Translations under genes and position numbers: made by a program
The notes under the pieces: generated by a model
The model's input: only the letters and a program-made list of their open reading frames with translations
What the model was told of the DNA's origin: nothing
Database searches by the model: none
Assembly (NCBI GenBank): GCA_014190895.1
Contig: BJGV01000002.1
Span: forward strand, 1-64,000
Reading direction: 5' to 3'
Origin: Nitrosomonadaceae bacterium
GTDB lineage: Bacteria > Pseudomonadota > Gammaproteobacteria > Burkholderiales > Nitrosomonadaceae
DNA: 64,000 bases
Shown: positions 10,971-21,490 of the stretch, in pieces
How the letters are laid out: each line of letters begins with the position of its first letter
Position numbering within the stretch: the stretch's first letter is position 1

Positions 10971-11783
10971 ATGTTAACTGATACCTTAATTGAAATAAAA
11001 GAGCTAAGTTTTTCTTATGGCAATCGTGCCATCTTGAAGGGTATTAACTTAACCGTGCCACGTGGCAAAGTTGTTGCTATTATGGGAGGTAGTGGTTGCG
11101 GTAAAACCACGTTGTTACGTTTAATTGGGGGTTCAGTCACCCCATCTTCTGGCCACGTTATGCTTGCCGGTCAGGCGGTGCATAAGCTCAATAGAAATGA
11201 TCTTTTTTTAATGCGCCGAAAAATAAGCATGTTGTTTCAATTTGGCGCATTGTTCACAGATCTTTCGGTGTTTGAAAATGTAGCGTTTCAGATACGAGAA
11301 CATACCAATTTTCCAGAGTCTATTATTCGAGATTTGGTGCTGATGAAGCTACATGCGGTTGGCTTGCGAGGCGCCCATAATTTAATGCCAGCAGAACTTT
11401 CTGGCGGAATGGCTCGACGTGTAGCGTTAGCCCGCTCCATTGCGCTAGATCCAATGCTTGTTATGTATGACGAGCCGTTTACCGGCCTCGATCCAATTTC
11501 ATTGAGCGTTATTGGAAACTTAATTCGTCGTTTAACTGATGCATTGGGCATGACATCGATTTTAGTAACGCATGACGTACAAGAATCGTTGAAAATCGCA
11601 GACTACATCTATTTTATTTCTGAGGGAGTAATTGCGGCTCATGGCACACCAGCAGAAGTGCGCAGCTCCATCTCACCTTTTGTGCATCAATTTGTACATG
11701 GCGAAGAAAATGGTCCAGTCCCATTTCACTACCCTTCTGGGACATATGCAGGCGATTTGAGTTTGGGGAATAACTTTGTCTAA
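10971..11783 (+). CDS. mlaF: Phospholipid transport ABC ATPase MlaF (ORF opens at 10848; ATG at 10971 more likely)
   Basis: GGSGCGKTTLLR Walker A, LSGGMARRVALARSIALDP; followed by mlaE. Confidence 0.93.
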   Translation: MLTDTLIEIKELSFSYGNRAILKGINLTVPRGKVVAIMGGSGCGKTTLLRLIGGSVTPSSGHVMLAGQAVHKLNRNDLFLMRRKISMLFQFGALFTDLSVFENVAFQIREHTNFPESIIRDLVLMKLHAVGLRGAHNLMPAELSGGMARRVALARSIALDPMLVMYDEPFTGLDPISLSVIGNLIRRLTDALGMTSILVTHDVQESLKIADYIYFISEGVIAAHGTPAEVRSSISPFVHQFVHGEENGPVPFHYPSGTYAGDLSLGNNFV

Positions 11784-12573
11784 ACCTATCATTATTAACA
11801 TTCAAGACATCGGACATCGAGTGATAGAAAGTATTTTTCGCTTGGGTCGCGCCAGCCGTTTTTTTTTACTACTACTATTAAAATCTGGGATGAGTTTGCG
11901 TCGGTTTGATCTGGTCATTCGGGAGTTGTATTTTACTGGCGTGTTGTCACTAATCATCATCCTGATCTCGGGACTCTTTGTTGGCATGGTACTGGGTTTA
12001 CAGGGCTATGAAACACTGCAAAAATATGGGGCGGAATCAGCTATAGGCGCATTGGTGGCCCTGTCGTTAGTACGAGAGCTGGGGCCAGTAGTTGCGGCGC
12101 TCTTGTTTGCTAGTCGTGCCGGTTCTGCTATTACTGCTGAGATTGGACTAATGAAAACTACCGAACAATTAGAAGCGATGGGAATGATGGCGGTAGATCC
12201 AATCGCGAGGGTAGTTGCGCCACGATTTTGGGCAGGAGTAATTTCGATGCCGTTTTTAGCAGCAATATTTTCTGCGGTAGGGGTATTTGGCGGTTATTTG
12301 GTGGCTGTGGTACTTGTTGGGGTAGATGACGGTTCATTTTGGTCACAGATGCAGAGCATGGTAGATTTTCGTTATGATATTGTTAATGGCATTATTAAAA
12401 GTTGTATTTTCGGCGTAGCTGTGACTGCAGTCGCAGTGTTTGAGGGCTATGATGCTGTACCTACGGCACAAGGAGTATCTGGTGCCACCACTCGTACTGT
12501 GGTGACTTCATCATTGGTTATATTAGGATTAGATTTTATTTTAACCTCATTCATGTTTAGGGGAGTAAGTTAA
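11776..12573 (+). CDS. mlaE: Phospholipid transport permease MlaE
   Basis: GMVLGLQGYETLQKYGAESAIGALVALSLVRELGPVVAALLFASRAGSAI. Confidence 0.95.
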   Translation: MSKPIIINIQDIGHRVIESIFRLGRASRFFLLLLLKSGMSLRRFDLVIRELYFTGVLSLIIILISGLFVGMVLGLQGYETLQKYGAESAIGALVALSLVRELGPVVAALLFASRAGSAITAEIGLMKTTEQLEAMGMMAVDPIARVVAPRFWAGVISMPFLAAIFSAVGVFGGYLVAVVLVGVDDGSFWSQMQSMVDFRYDIVNGIIKSCIFGVAVTAVAVFEGYDAVPTAQGVSGATTRTVVTSSLVILGLDFILTSFMFRGVS

Positions 12574-13058
12574 TGCAGCGGACAATGATGGACTTATGGG
12601 TGGGGTTGTTTGTTATGGCAGGAATAGGCGCGCTATTGATGCTGGCATTAAAAATTGGAAATCTAGGCACTTATAGCACGGCACAGAGCTACACATTAGT
12701 TGGAAATTTTGAAAATATTGGCGGGCTGAAGATTAGAGCACCCGTAAAAAGTGCCGGTGTAGTAGTGGGCCGTGTGCTTGATATACAATTTAGCGTCGAA
12801 ACTTTCGATGCTGTTGTAACTATGCAGCTAGACAATCGTTATAAATTTCCCAAGGATACCTTTGCCAGTATTCTTACTGCCGGACTTTTGGGTGAGCAAT
12901 ACGTTGGTCTGGCCGCAGGTGGCGATGAAGCGCCGCTGAAGAATGGCGATAAGATAATGAAGACTAATTCGGCAATAGTTTTAGAAGATATAATCGGGCA
13001 ATTTCTATTTAATAAAGCATCAGAAAACAGTACAAGTAAAAGTGGTGGCAAAGAATAG
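12573..13058 (+). CDS. mlaD: Phospholipid transport substrate-binding MlaD (MCE domain)
   Basis: DLWVGLFVMAGIGALLMLALK; MCE domain; LGEQYVGLAAGG. Confidence 0.94.
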   Translation: MQRTMMDLWVGLFVMAGIGALLMLALKIGNLGTYSTAQSYTLVGNFENIGGLKIRAPVKSAGVVVGRVLDIQFSVETFDAVVTMQLDNRYKFPKDTFASILTAGLLGEQYVGLAAGGDEAPLKNGDKIMKTNSAIVLEDIIGQFLFNKASENSTSKSGGKE

Positions 13059-13111
13059 AATAAATTTTAATTATCGCTCTGGCCCATTTTTGGTTTTATA
13101 GATAACGATAG

Positions 13112-13762
13112 ATGAAAGGACAATTTTTTATGAGAAGAGGTTTGAATATAATTTTTTCGCTCGTCCTGCTGGCATTTACCCCTGTGCAAGCGGCAGAGAT
13201 TGAACCGCATAATTTAGTAGAGAGTACGGCACAAGAAGTGCTTGCAATTATTAAACAGGACAAAGATATTCAGGCCGGTAATAAAGCCAAGATTCTTGGC
13301 CTTGTAGAGGCTAAAATTCTGCCCCATTTCAACTTTTCTCGTATGACAAAATTAGCCATGGGAAAAAACTGGCCCAAAGCTACACCTGAGCAGAAAGAAG
13401 GAATGATAAAGGAGTTTCGCACCCTGTTAGTGCGCACTTACTCTAATGCATTATCAACTTATCGCGATCAAGTTATTAAGGTAGAGCCAACTAAAATACA
13501 GCCTGCTGATGTAGATGTTGTGGTTAAAACCCAAGTGATGTTGAAGCAAGGCCAACAAGCTGTAACCATTGATTACAGTATGGAAAAAATTACCAATGAT
13601 TGGAAGGTTTATGACGTCACAGTGGCTGGGATAAGTTTAGTTACTAATTATCGCAGTTCTTTTGATTCGCAGGTTCGTGCAAATGGGGTGGAAGGACTTC
13701 TAAAAACCCTGATAGAGAAAAATCGTTCCATGGAAGATAAAGACAAAAATGCTGATAGTTAA
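13112..13762 (+). CDS. mlaC: Phospholipid-binding protein MlaC (ATG at 13130 also possible)
   Basis: ILPHFNFSRMTKLAMGKNW...KVYDVTVAGISLVTNYRSSF. Confidence 0.93.
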   Translation: MKGQFFMRRGLNIIFSLVLLAFTPVQAAEIEPHNLVESTAQEVLAIIKQDKDIQAGNKAKILGLVEAKILPHFNFSRMTKLAMGKNWPKATPEQKEGMIKEFRTLLVRTYSNALSTYRDQVIKVEPTKIQPADVDVVVKTQVMLKQGQQAVTIDYSMEKITNDWKVYDVTVAGISLVTNYRSSFDSQVRANGVEGLLKTLIEKNRSMEDKDKNADS

Positions 13763-13781
13763 TAATATATGACGTTATGAA

Positions 13782-14063
13782 ATGATTCTGCGCGACGGTA
13801 ATAAACTGAAAGTTCAGGGGCCAATAAACGCAAGTAATGTTCTTGCTGTGGTTGAGCAGGGGGTTGCTTTATTTGAGCATAGCGACCTAGTAATTGATCT
13901 GGCACAAGTAACTGAGGTGGATTCATCAGCCGTCAGCATGCTGCTGGAATGGCAGCGCAGAACCAATACTCATAGCCAGCGATTATTTTTTTCTAACATA
14001 CCAGTACAATTAAAAAATCTTGCTGAATTGTATGGCGTTTACGAGATGATCGTGCAAGTGTAG
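13782..14063 (+). CDS. mlaB: STAS-domain protein MlaB
   Basis: LVIDLAQVTEVDSSAVSMLLEWQR; end of the mla operon. Confidence 0.88.
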   Translation: MILRDGNKLKVQGPINASNVLAVVEQGVALFEHSDLVIDLAQVTEVDSSAVSMLLEWQRRTNTHSQRLFFSNIPVQLKNLAELYGVYEMIVQV

Positions 14064-14086
14064 CTTACAAATCATTTATAAGAGCA

Positions 14087-14112
14087 CGCTGTTTTTCAAC
14101 AGCGGGTTTTTA
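14087..14112 (+). terminator. Intrinsic terminator of the mla operon
   Basis: CGCTGTT-TTTC-AACAGCG perfect 7-bp stem followed by GGTTTTTA. Confidence 0.8.
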
Positions 14113-14239
14113 TAGTTAATCCCTATAAGAACGTTGACGTCTAATCCCATGTTCTGTACATGAAGTTAAATAAAATTTTTACTCGCAGAGCGGGTACTTA
14201 TGAACCCATGAACAGCACTTTTCTAGGATCGCATCTTCG

Positions 14240-15157
14240 ATGATTCCGGCAATTGAAATTAAGCATGTACATAAATGTTTTGGTGCAGTACATGCCCTGA
14301 GGAATATTAATCTTGAAATTCCTATAGGTGAGTTTTTTGGGTTGCTTGGGCCTAATGGCACAGGCAAAACTACGCTAATTAACATTTTGGCGGGGCTGAC
14401 ACTTTCCAATAGTGGCAGCGCTAAAGTAATGGGGCACGATGTTGTGACTGATTATCGTGAAGCCCGCCATGCACTGGGGGTGGTGCCACAAGAGTTGGTA
14501 TTCGATCCATTTTTTACCGTACGAGAAATTTTATCCATTCAATCTGGCTACTACGGTCTAAAGAATAATAACCTGTGGATAGAGGAAATACTTCATTACT
14601 TGGACCTTGCAGACAAAGCGAATATTAATATGCGAGCATTATCAGGCGGCATGAAGCGGCGTGTACTGGTTGCCCAAGCGTTAGTGCATAAGCCGCCAGT
14701 GATTGTGTTAGATGAACCAACTGCAGGAGTAGACGTAGAATTGCGCCAGGCACTTTGGCGCTTCATTAAACGGCTGAATTATAATGGCCACACTATTGTT
14801 CTTACTACTCATTATTTGGATGAAGCAGAGGAGTTATGTAGTCGAGTTGCAATGTTAAAACAGGGTGAAGTTGTCGCGCTTGATAGCACGAAGAATCTCA
14901 TTAGTAACATAGCTGGCTGCTCAATTCAGTTACGCTTGTCGCCCGATAAGTTGCCCGCAGCATTGCAATCAACCATGATTAGTTATGCCGAGGGTAGTTA
15001 TATTTTGTCAGTTAAAGATTACACTCAAATTGAGGGGGTTCTTACCGCATTGCGCGTAGCTCAGGTGCGGGTCCTAGAAATGCAGTTATTACGACCCCAC
15101 TTGGAAGAAGCATTTATCAAAATTATGAATGATGTTGAAAATCAGGAACCTGCATGA
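14240..15157 (+). CDS. ABC-2 type exporter ATPase (YadG-like)
   Basis: LLGPNGTGKTTLINILAGL, LSGGMKRRVLVAQALVHKP. Confidence 0.9.
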   Translation: MIPAIEIKHVHKCFGAVHALRNINLEIPIGEFFGLLGPNGTGKTTLINILAGLTLSNSGSAKVMGHDVVTDYREARHALGVVPQELVFDPFFTVREILSIQSGYYGLKNNNLWIEEILHYLDLADKANINMRALSGGMKRRVLVAQALVHKPPVIVLDEPTAGVDVELRQALWRFIKRLNYNGHTIVLTTHYLDEAEELCSRVAMLKQGEVVALDSTKNLISNIAGCSIQLRLSPDKLPAALQSTMISYAEGSYILSVKDYTQIEGVLTALRVAQVRVLEMQLLRPHLEEAFIKIMNDVENQEPA

Positions 15158-15909
15158 TTGGTTTTTATACGCTCTTTCGCAAAGAAGTGCTGCGATTCTG
15201 GAAGGTCGGTTTCCAAACCATAGGTTCCCCCATGCTGACTACTTTACTTTATCTATTAATTTTTTCACATGTACTAGAAAGGCATGTACAGATTTACCCT
15301 GGCGTGGAGTATACAGTTTTTTTAATTCCAGGTTTGGTGATGATGGCTATGTTGCAAAATGCTTTTGCCAATTCCTCCTCTAGTCTAATCCAGTCAAAAG
15401 TCACTGGTAATATTGTTTTTGTCCTGTTGTCTCCATTGTCTTACCTAGAAGTATTTCTTGCTTATGTACTGGCATCAGTAGCGCGTGGATTGCTTGTGGG
15501 GCTAGGTTTTTATTTGGTGACATTAATTTTTTTTATAGTGCCACTGAGCTCATTTTTATGGGTTTTTTTATTCACTCTAATGGGCAATGCATTATTAGGA
15601 TCTCTGGGAGTTGTTGCCGGTATCTGGGCAGAAAAATTTGATGAACTTGCTGCATTTCAGAATTTTTTTATTCTACCGCTAACATTTTTATCGGGAGTAT
15701 TTTATACGGTTCATTCATTGCCATCGTTTTGGCGAAATCTCTCCTACCTCAATCCATTTTTTTACATGATAGATGGTTTTCGTTACGGCTTCTTTGGCAT
15801 ATCAGAGATCCCACCCCATTTTAGTTTCATGGTCGTAACAACATTCTTTTTGACGATATCATGGCTTGCGCTGAGAATGCTTAAAACAGGGTACAGGCTT
15901 CGTCATTAA
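15154..15909 (+). CDS. ABC-2 type exporter permease (YadH-like)
   Basis: Six hydrophobic segments, LNPFFYMIDGFRYGFFG; overlaps the ATPase stop. Confidence 0.9.
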   Translation: MIGFYTLFRKEVLRFWKVGFQTIGSPMLTTLLYLLIFSHVLERHVQIYPGVEYTVFLIPGLVMMAMLQNAFANSSSSLIQSKVTGNIVFVLLSPLSYLEVFLAYVLASVARGLLVGLGFYLVTLIFFIVPLSSFLWVFLFTLMGNALLGSLGVVAGIWAEKFDELAAFQNFFILPLTFLSGVFYTVHSLPSFWRNLSYLNPFFYMIDGFRYGFFGISEIPPHFSFMVVTTFFLTISWLALRMLKTGYRLRH

Positions 15910-15987
15910 AATCAATTGCTTGCAAGTTGTTGTAAGAAGGGTATGTAAACATTTTAAAAAATTCTTTAGATTCGGGGGGAAGAAAAA

Positions 15988-16233
15988 ATGATCACATCAG
16001 AAGACATAAAAAGTTATATTGAAGCTGCCTTGTTATGTGAGTTAGTGCGTATAGAAGGGGATGACGGACATCATTTTAATGCAACTATTGTTAGCGCTGA
16101 ATTCCGGGGCCAAAGCACGGTACAGCAACATCAGCTGGTTTACCGAGCGTTGGGGGATAAGATGAAGCAAGAGATTCACGCATTGTCTATAAAAACACTA
16201 ACACCGGAACAATGGCTAGGTAAAAATTTCTAG
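15988..16233 (+). CDS. ibaG: BolA/IbaG family protein
   Basis: GDDGHHFNATIVSAEFRGQSTVQQHQLVYRALGDKMKQEIHALSIKTLTPEQW. Confidence 0.88.
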   Translation: MITSEDIKSYIEAALLCELVRIEGDDGHHFNATIVSAEFRGQSTVQQHQLVYRALGDKMKQEIHALSIKTLTPEQWLGKNF

Positions 16234-16399
16234 AAGCTTTTGTTTCGGGGCCAAGTTATTTTTATCGGCAAGGCTCGAGTAAGTTGTGAATTTAAAAAAT
16301 AAGCTACGGATGCTCTGTAACCAACAAAAATTTTTATTTGCAAAGAACTGAGGTTGCATTAGTCAAATAATGAAATAGTAACCGCAATCTCCGCACACT

Positions 16400-17236
16400 T
16401 TAGGTCATTGCTTCTCGCATTTTTTGTATCGCTTTAACCTCAATTTGACGAATACGTTCGGCTGATACGCCAAATTCGTGAGCAAGATCATGCAGTGTTG
16501 CACCTTTTTTTTCTTGTAACCAACGCGTTTCAACAATGCGACGGCTACGCTCATCAAGAGAGGCCAATGCTCGATCTAACCCCTCGACATGCTGACAGCT
16601 ATTTTGTTCGTTCTCTAGTGTTTGTGATGGTTCGGAACCGTTGGTCAGGTAAGCTATAGGGCTATATTTTTCATCTTCCTCTTCGGATAAGGGCTCGATT
16701 GAAATATCGCGCCCACTGAAGCGGGTCTCCATTTCTATAACCTCTTTCACCTTCACGCCTAAACGTTTTGCCATAGAATGAGCTTCTTCCGGGCGCATGG
16801 TGTCAAGAGTTTTCTTCATGCTACGCAAATTAAAAAATAACTTACGCTGTGCCTTAGTGGTGGCAATTTTTACTAGTCGCCAATTGCGCAGTATAAATTC
16901 ATGGATCTCAGCTTTAACCCAGTGCGATGCAAATGATACCAATCGCACACCTCGTTCCGGATCAAAGTGCCTGACTGCTTTCATTAGACCAACATTACCC
17001 TCCTGGATTAAATCGGCTTGTGGCAAACCATAGCCTTTGTAACCGCGAGCAATAGTAATGACCATGCGTAAATGTGACAACACCAATTGACGGGCGGCAT
17101 CAATATCAGCACCATCCCGTAGACATCGAGCCAGACGAGTTTCTTCCTCTTGCGAGAGAATGGGGAAGCGATTAGCGGATCGGACATAGCCTTCAATGCC
17201 GCCACCAATCTCTGGTACAGTTAAAGCAAAAGTCAT
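16400..17236 (-). CDS. rpoH: RNA polymerase heat-shock sigma factor sigma-32
   Basis: LSQEEETRLARCL..., LIQEGNVGLMKAVRHFDPERGVRLVSFASHWVKAEIHEFILRNWRLVKIATTKAQRKLFFNLR. Confidence 0.96.
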   Translation of the reverse strand: MTFALTVPEIGGGIEGYVRSANRFPILSQEEETRLARCLRDGADIDAARQLVLSHLRMVITIARGYKGYGLPQADLIQEGNVGLMKAVRHFDPERGVRLVSFASHWVKAEIHEFILRNWRLVKIATTKAQRKLFFNLRSMKKTLDTMRPEEAHSMAKRLGVKVKEVIEMETRFSGRDISIEPLSEEEDEKYSPIAYLTNGSEPSQTLENEQNSCQHVEGLDRALASLDERSRRIVETRWLQEKKGATLHDLAHEFGVSAERIRQIEVKAIQKMREAMT

Positions 17237-17312
17237 GATGACCTCCTAATTCTAACAACTACAACCATTCTAGCATCTTCAATGAGCACACGCTAGTGAC
17301 TTTACGGGACCC

Positions 17313-18248
17313 TTAGTGGGTATATTTTGTGTCTTTGAACCACCTTGATTCTGTTTTCCAGAGGCAATTTGCAACCGATAACCAGGCACCAAACCAACCT
17401 AAGCAGGCCGAGGATAGCAATAAAATAGCGCTATCTTCACTTGAGAGATGATGTAGGCGCAAATCAACCGTGTAAAGCTTGGCTAGACTAGTTAGCTCAT
17501 TACTTATTAAATGCAGAATAAAAGCAGTGATGAGCCATGCTGTTATCCCTCCAATTGCCGCTTGGATTGTGCCAAAGTAAAGAAAAGGACGGCGTACAAA
17601 GTCGTTGGTCGCCCCAATTAATTTGGATATCTCAATTTCATCTCGCCTAGTAAGAATCTGTAAACGTACGGTGTTAAATGTTATAGCCACCAGCGCGAAA
17701 CCCAATAGAAAAGCAAGTGTCAATGCTGCTAACTTCCCTAGTTTAAGCAGGGCATCTAGTCGCCTAGTCCAAGCAGAATTAAATTGTACGTAACCTGCCT
17801 CTGGCCATTTTTGTATTTCTGTGTGCAGGGATTCTAGTGACTCAGGCGCAGCATCTTTGACGTTAATTATAAAAGCATCAGGTAACGGATTTTGTGCGAG
17901 ATCATCTATGATATCGGCCAGTCCATCTCTTTTTTTTAGTTGCTGTAAGGCCACGTTCTTGGGAATAAATTGAAAACTTGCGATTTGAGGGTGTTGCGTT
18001 AAGCGTGATTCCAACTCTGCTATTTTATTTTTGTCTGTATCTAGTGCTAAGAATAAATTTAATTGCGGCGCCCCTGATACCTGCCCAGAAAAGACCTGGA
18101 GATTTTCTAGTAATATGTAAGCTCCTGTAGGCAAACTGAAAGCAACCCCGATTACCACTATATTGAGTAGACTAGTAATAGGAGCATCTGTTAGTTTTCG
18201 TAATGCCGAGACAAGGGCATGCCAATGATGAGAAAACCATATACTCAT
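17313..18248 (-). CDS. ftsX: Cell division ABC permease FtsX
   Basis: Topology and paired overlap with ftsE; LQILTRRDEIEISKLIGATNDFVRRPFLYFG. Confidence 0.94.
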   Translation of the reverse strand: MSIWFSHHWHALVSALRKLTDAPITSLLNIVVIGVAFSLPTGAYILLENLQVFSGQVSGAPQLNLFLALDTDKNKIAELESRLTQHPQIASFQFIPKNVALQQLKKRDGLADIIDDLAQNPLPDAFIINVKDAAPESLESLHTEIQKWPEAGYVQFNSAWTRRLDALLKLGKLAALTLAFLLGFALVAITFNTVRLQILTRRDEIEISKLIGATNDFVRRPFLYFGTIQAAIGGITAWLITAFILHLISNELTSLAKLYTVDLRLHHLSSEDSAILLLSSACLGWFGAWLSVANCLWKTESRWFKDTKYTH

Positions 18249-18898
18249 AATGTTAGTTCTCCATGACTGAGCGCTAGAATACGTTGCTGGGCATTGCCAA
18301 GTAGCCCCGTATTATGAGTAGCAATCAGTACAGTTATCCCTACTTGATGAAGTGATTTAAATATATTTATTATGTCATTAGCATAATCAGTATCAAGATT
18401 GGCTGTTGGTTCATCAGCAATTAGAATAGATGGGCGACCAACTACCGCACGAGCGACACACAGTCGCTGTCGTTCGCTTCCTGATAGAGTTATGGGACGG
18501 GATTTTGCATTCTTTAGCAATCCTACCTTATCAAGCGCGGCATATACTCTTTCGGTTGCTGTTTTAAAATCAAAACCATTAATTTGCAACGGCAATAGCA
18601 CGTTATCAAAAACGGTACGGTCAAATAAAATTTTTTGATCTTGAAATACCAAACCTAAGTTGCGACGTAAAAATGAAATCTCATTGCTGTTAAGGGCGGC
18701 CAAGTTCTGACCATTAATAACTATACTACCGGTAGTGGGGCGTTCAATGGCGGCAATAAGCTTTAATAACGTGCTTTTTCCAGCACCAGAGTGGCCGGTA
18801 ATAAAGACCATTTCTGCTGGTTCAATAGTGAAATTGATATTTTTTAATGCTTCGAAACCACTCAGATAGCGTTTGTAGACACCACTAAAGCTGATCAT
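18245..18898 (-). CDS. ftsE: Cell division ATPase FtsE
   Basis: MISFSGVYKRYLSGFEALKNINF, GHSGAGKSTLLKLIAAIERPT. Confidence 0.95.
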   Translation of the reverse strand: MISFSGVYKRYLSGFEALKNINFTIEPAEMVFITGHSGAGKSTLLKLIAAIERPTTGSIVINGQNLAALNSNEISFLRRNLGLVFQDQKILFDRTVFDNVLLPLQINGFDFKTATERVYAALDKVGLLKNAKSRPITLSGSERQRLCVARAVVGRPSILIADEPTANLDTDYANDIINIFKSLHQVGITVLIATHNTGLLGNAQQRILALSHGELTL

Positions 18899-18944
18899 TT
18901 AGAATATCCCTAGAATGTACAAGCAAAGAATGTGTAATAAGGAA

Positions 18945-19892
18945 TTAATCAAACAAGGCCTCTACAAATTTTCTTGCATCGAAAGGCTTTAAGTCATTTA
19001 TGTTTTCACCCATCCCGATAAAATATAAGGGCAATGTATTGTCCTGACGTATCTTAGCAATAGCAGCAATAATCCCACCCTTGGCGGTGCCATCGAGTTT
19101 GGTGACCACTAAACCAGTAATTTTTAGCGCATTATCGAATGCCTCTACTTGATTGATTGCGTTTTGACCAATGTTAGCATCTAACACTAATAACACTTCA
19201 TGTGGCGCTCCCTGTTTGGCCTTGGCAATCACACGTTTTATTTTTTTAATTTCTTCCATTAGATGTAATTGTGTGGCTAGTCTCCCAGCGGTGTCTGCCA
19301 AAACAATATCTATATTTCTTGCCTTGGCAGCATTAATCGCATCAAATATTACCGACGCAGGATCACCATTTTTTTGACTACTATCCTGGGCAATAACGGG
19401 TACATTGTTACGCTCACCCCAAGCGATGAGCTGTTCGCGTGCAGCAGCTCGGAAGGTGTCGCCAGCAGCAAGTAATACAGATTTTCCTTGAGATTGAAAA
19501 TAATGAGCAAGTTTCCCAATAGAGGTGGTTTTTCCTGCTCCATTTACACCCGCCAACATAATAACAAATGGTTTCTCTGTATCAGTATCAAATGACCGTG
19601 CTAGCGGAGCCAGCAATGCAAAGAGGACCTCTTGTAAAGCCCCTCGTAACTGTGCTGCATCGGTCAGATTTTCGCTTTTTACTTTTTTTCGTAGTGCGTC
19701 AAGTAACCAAGTGGTTGCGTTTACACCGGCATCCGCGGTAAGTAATATAGCCTCTAGTTCTTCATAGAGAACCTCATCTATTTTTCCGCCACCAAGTAAG
19801 CTGGACAAATGTTTGCCAAAACTTTCTCGTGTTTGAGAGAGGCCTAGTTTTATTTCAGAGATCCAATTTTTAGTCATGATTTTGGCGACCAT
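18945..19892 (-). CDS. ftsY: SRP receptor GTPase FtsY
   Basis: LAGVNGAGKTTSIGKLAHYF, GDTFRAAAREQL, DTAGRLATQ, TKLDGTAKGG. Confidence 0.96.
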   Translation of the reverse strand: MVAKIMTKNWISEIKLGLSQTRESFGKHLSSLLGGGKIDEVLYEELEAILLTADAGVNATTWLLDALRKKVKSENLTDAAQLRGALQEVLFALLAPLARSFDTDTEKPFVIMLAGVNGAGKTTSIGKLAHYFQSQGKSVLLAAGDTFRAAAREQLIAWGERNNVPVIAQDSSQKNGDPASVIFDAINAAKARNIDIVLADTAGRLATQLHLMEEIKKIKRVIAKAKQGAPHEVLLVLDANIGQNAINQVEAFDNALKITGLVVTKLDGTAKGGIIAAIAKIRQDNTLPLYFIGMGENINDLKPFDARKFVEALFD

Positions 19893-19998
19893 AGGGTTTT
19901 TTCAGATTTAAATGAACCCAGTATTCTGATAGGCTGTCATAGTAGTCAAATATTAGAAGTGTAATTTTATTCCGTTTACTTAAACTTAGGCTATTAAA

Positions 19999-21399
19999 AT
20001 GAAATCTGTTCCCAACTTTGCTTTTCATTTTCTCGGCACACAGATCGCCATCATAACTTTGGCCTCATTGGCTTCATTTGCGACCTTTGCCAATCCACAC
20101 GAGTACATCCTTGCTAACGGCCTTAAATTAATTGTCAAAGAAGACCATCGTTCACCGGTAGTAATTTCTCAGATTTGGTATAAAGCGGGCAGTATTGATG
20201 AGTTAAACGGTACTACAGGCATTGCTCATGCATTGGAGCACATGATGTTTAAGGGAACGAAAAAGGTTCGCGCGGGTGAATTCTCAAGGCGCATTGCAGA
20301 GGCGGGTGGGCGTGATAATGCGTTCACAGGCCAAGATTACACAGCGTATTTTCAACAATTACACAAATCCAGACTCTCATTAGCAATGGGTCTAGAGGCC
20401 GACCGGATGCGCAACTTAAAATTAACCAAGGAAGATTTTATCAAGGAAATTAAGGTGGTAATGGAAGAGCGCCGATTGCGTACCGATGATCAGCCTCGCT
20501 CAGTAATGCATGAAAAAATGATGGCTGTAGCTTATCAATCACATCCATATGCCCGGCCGATTATTGGCTGGATGAATGATTTGGAGAATATGAGCGTACA
20601 TGATGCACAGGATTGGTACGATCGTTGGTATTCGCCCAATAACGCTGTATTAGTAGTGATAGGAGATGTAAATCCGATAGAGGTGTTTTCTCTAGCACAG
20701 AAACATTATGGCAAGATTAAATCTCGCCCCGTGCCGTCTCTGGCTGCACGTAAACCCCAGGTGGAGCCACCACAAATCGGGACCAAGCGATTGGTAGTAA
20801 AAGCGCCGGCACAATTGTCTTATCTCGTAATGGGCTATCATGCACCAGCGCTGCGCAATGCCGATACAGACTGGGAACCATATGCACTGGAGATGTTGGC
20901 GGGAGTATTGGACAGTAATGCGTCTTCTAGACTGAATAAGGAATTGGTACGTAATCAGCGCATTGCTAGTTCAGTAAATGCAAGTTACGATTTCGCCGTG
21001 CGTGGTCCCAGTATGTTTTATCTTGAGGGCACGCCTAGCGAAGGAAAAACTGTGACAGAATTGGAGGTATCTTTGCGCGGGGAGATAGAGAAACTTATAC
21101 GTAATGGCGTAACCGAAGAAGAGCTTACACGCGTTAAAGCCCAAGTAATAGCGAGCCACGTGTTCCAGCTTGACTCAACATTTTATCAGGCGATGCAGAT
21201 CGGTAAATTAGAGACCATTGGATTGTCCCATCGCGATTTAGACGTGATGTTAAAAAAACTACAATTTGTCACTGCTGAGCAGGTGCGCGAGGTAGCAAAA
21301 AAATATCTGATAGATGATGCCTTGACCGTTGCAATGCTAGATCCTCAGCCATTGGAAGAGCGATCTCTGGTTCCCTCATTTAGTGAGTTGCGACATTGA
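19999..21399 (+). CDS. M16 zinc peptidase (catalytic, HxxEH present)
   Basis: GIAHALEHMMFKGTKKV. Confidence 0.93.
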   Translation: MKSVPNFAFHFLGTQIAIITLASLASFATFANPHEYILANGLKLIVKEDHRSPVVISQIWYKAGSIDELNGTTGIAHALEHMMFKGTKKVRAGEFSRRIAEAGGRDNAFTGQDYTAYFQQLHKSRLSLAMGLEADRMRNLKLTKEDFIKEIKVVMEERRLRTDDQPRSVMHEKMMAVAYQSHPYARPIIGWMNDLENMSVHDAQDWYDRWYSPNNAVLVVIGDVNPIEVFSLAQKHYGKIKSRPVPSLAARKPQVEPPQIGTKRLVVKAPAQLSYLVMGYHAPALRNADTDWEPYALEMLAGVLDSNASSRLNKELVRNQRIASSVNASYDFAVRGPSMFYLEGTPSEGKTVTELEVSLRGEIEKLIRNGVTEEELTRVKAQVIASHVFQLDSTFYQAMQIGKLETIGLSHRDLDVMLKKLQFVTAEQVREVAKKYLIDDALTVAMLDPQPLEERSLVPSFSELRH

Positions 21400-21490
21400 G
21401 TCTTAAGGGTGGATTGGCCATGAATAGGAATTAATTGACGATAAACATACAAGTTTCACCCATGTTAAATTTTTAATGGAATTTTTATAG

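Noticed and set aside
15129-15383. 84-aa ORF overlapping the ABC permease start
   Set aside because: Out-of-frame overlap with a clear YadH-like permease
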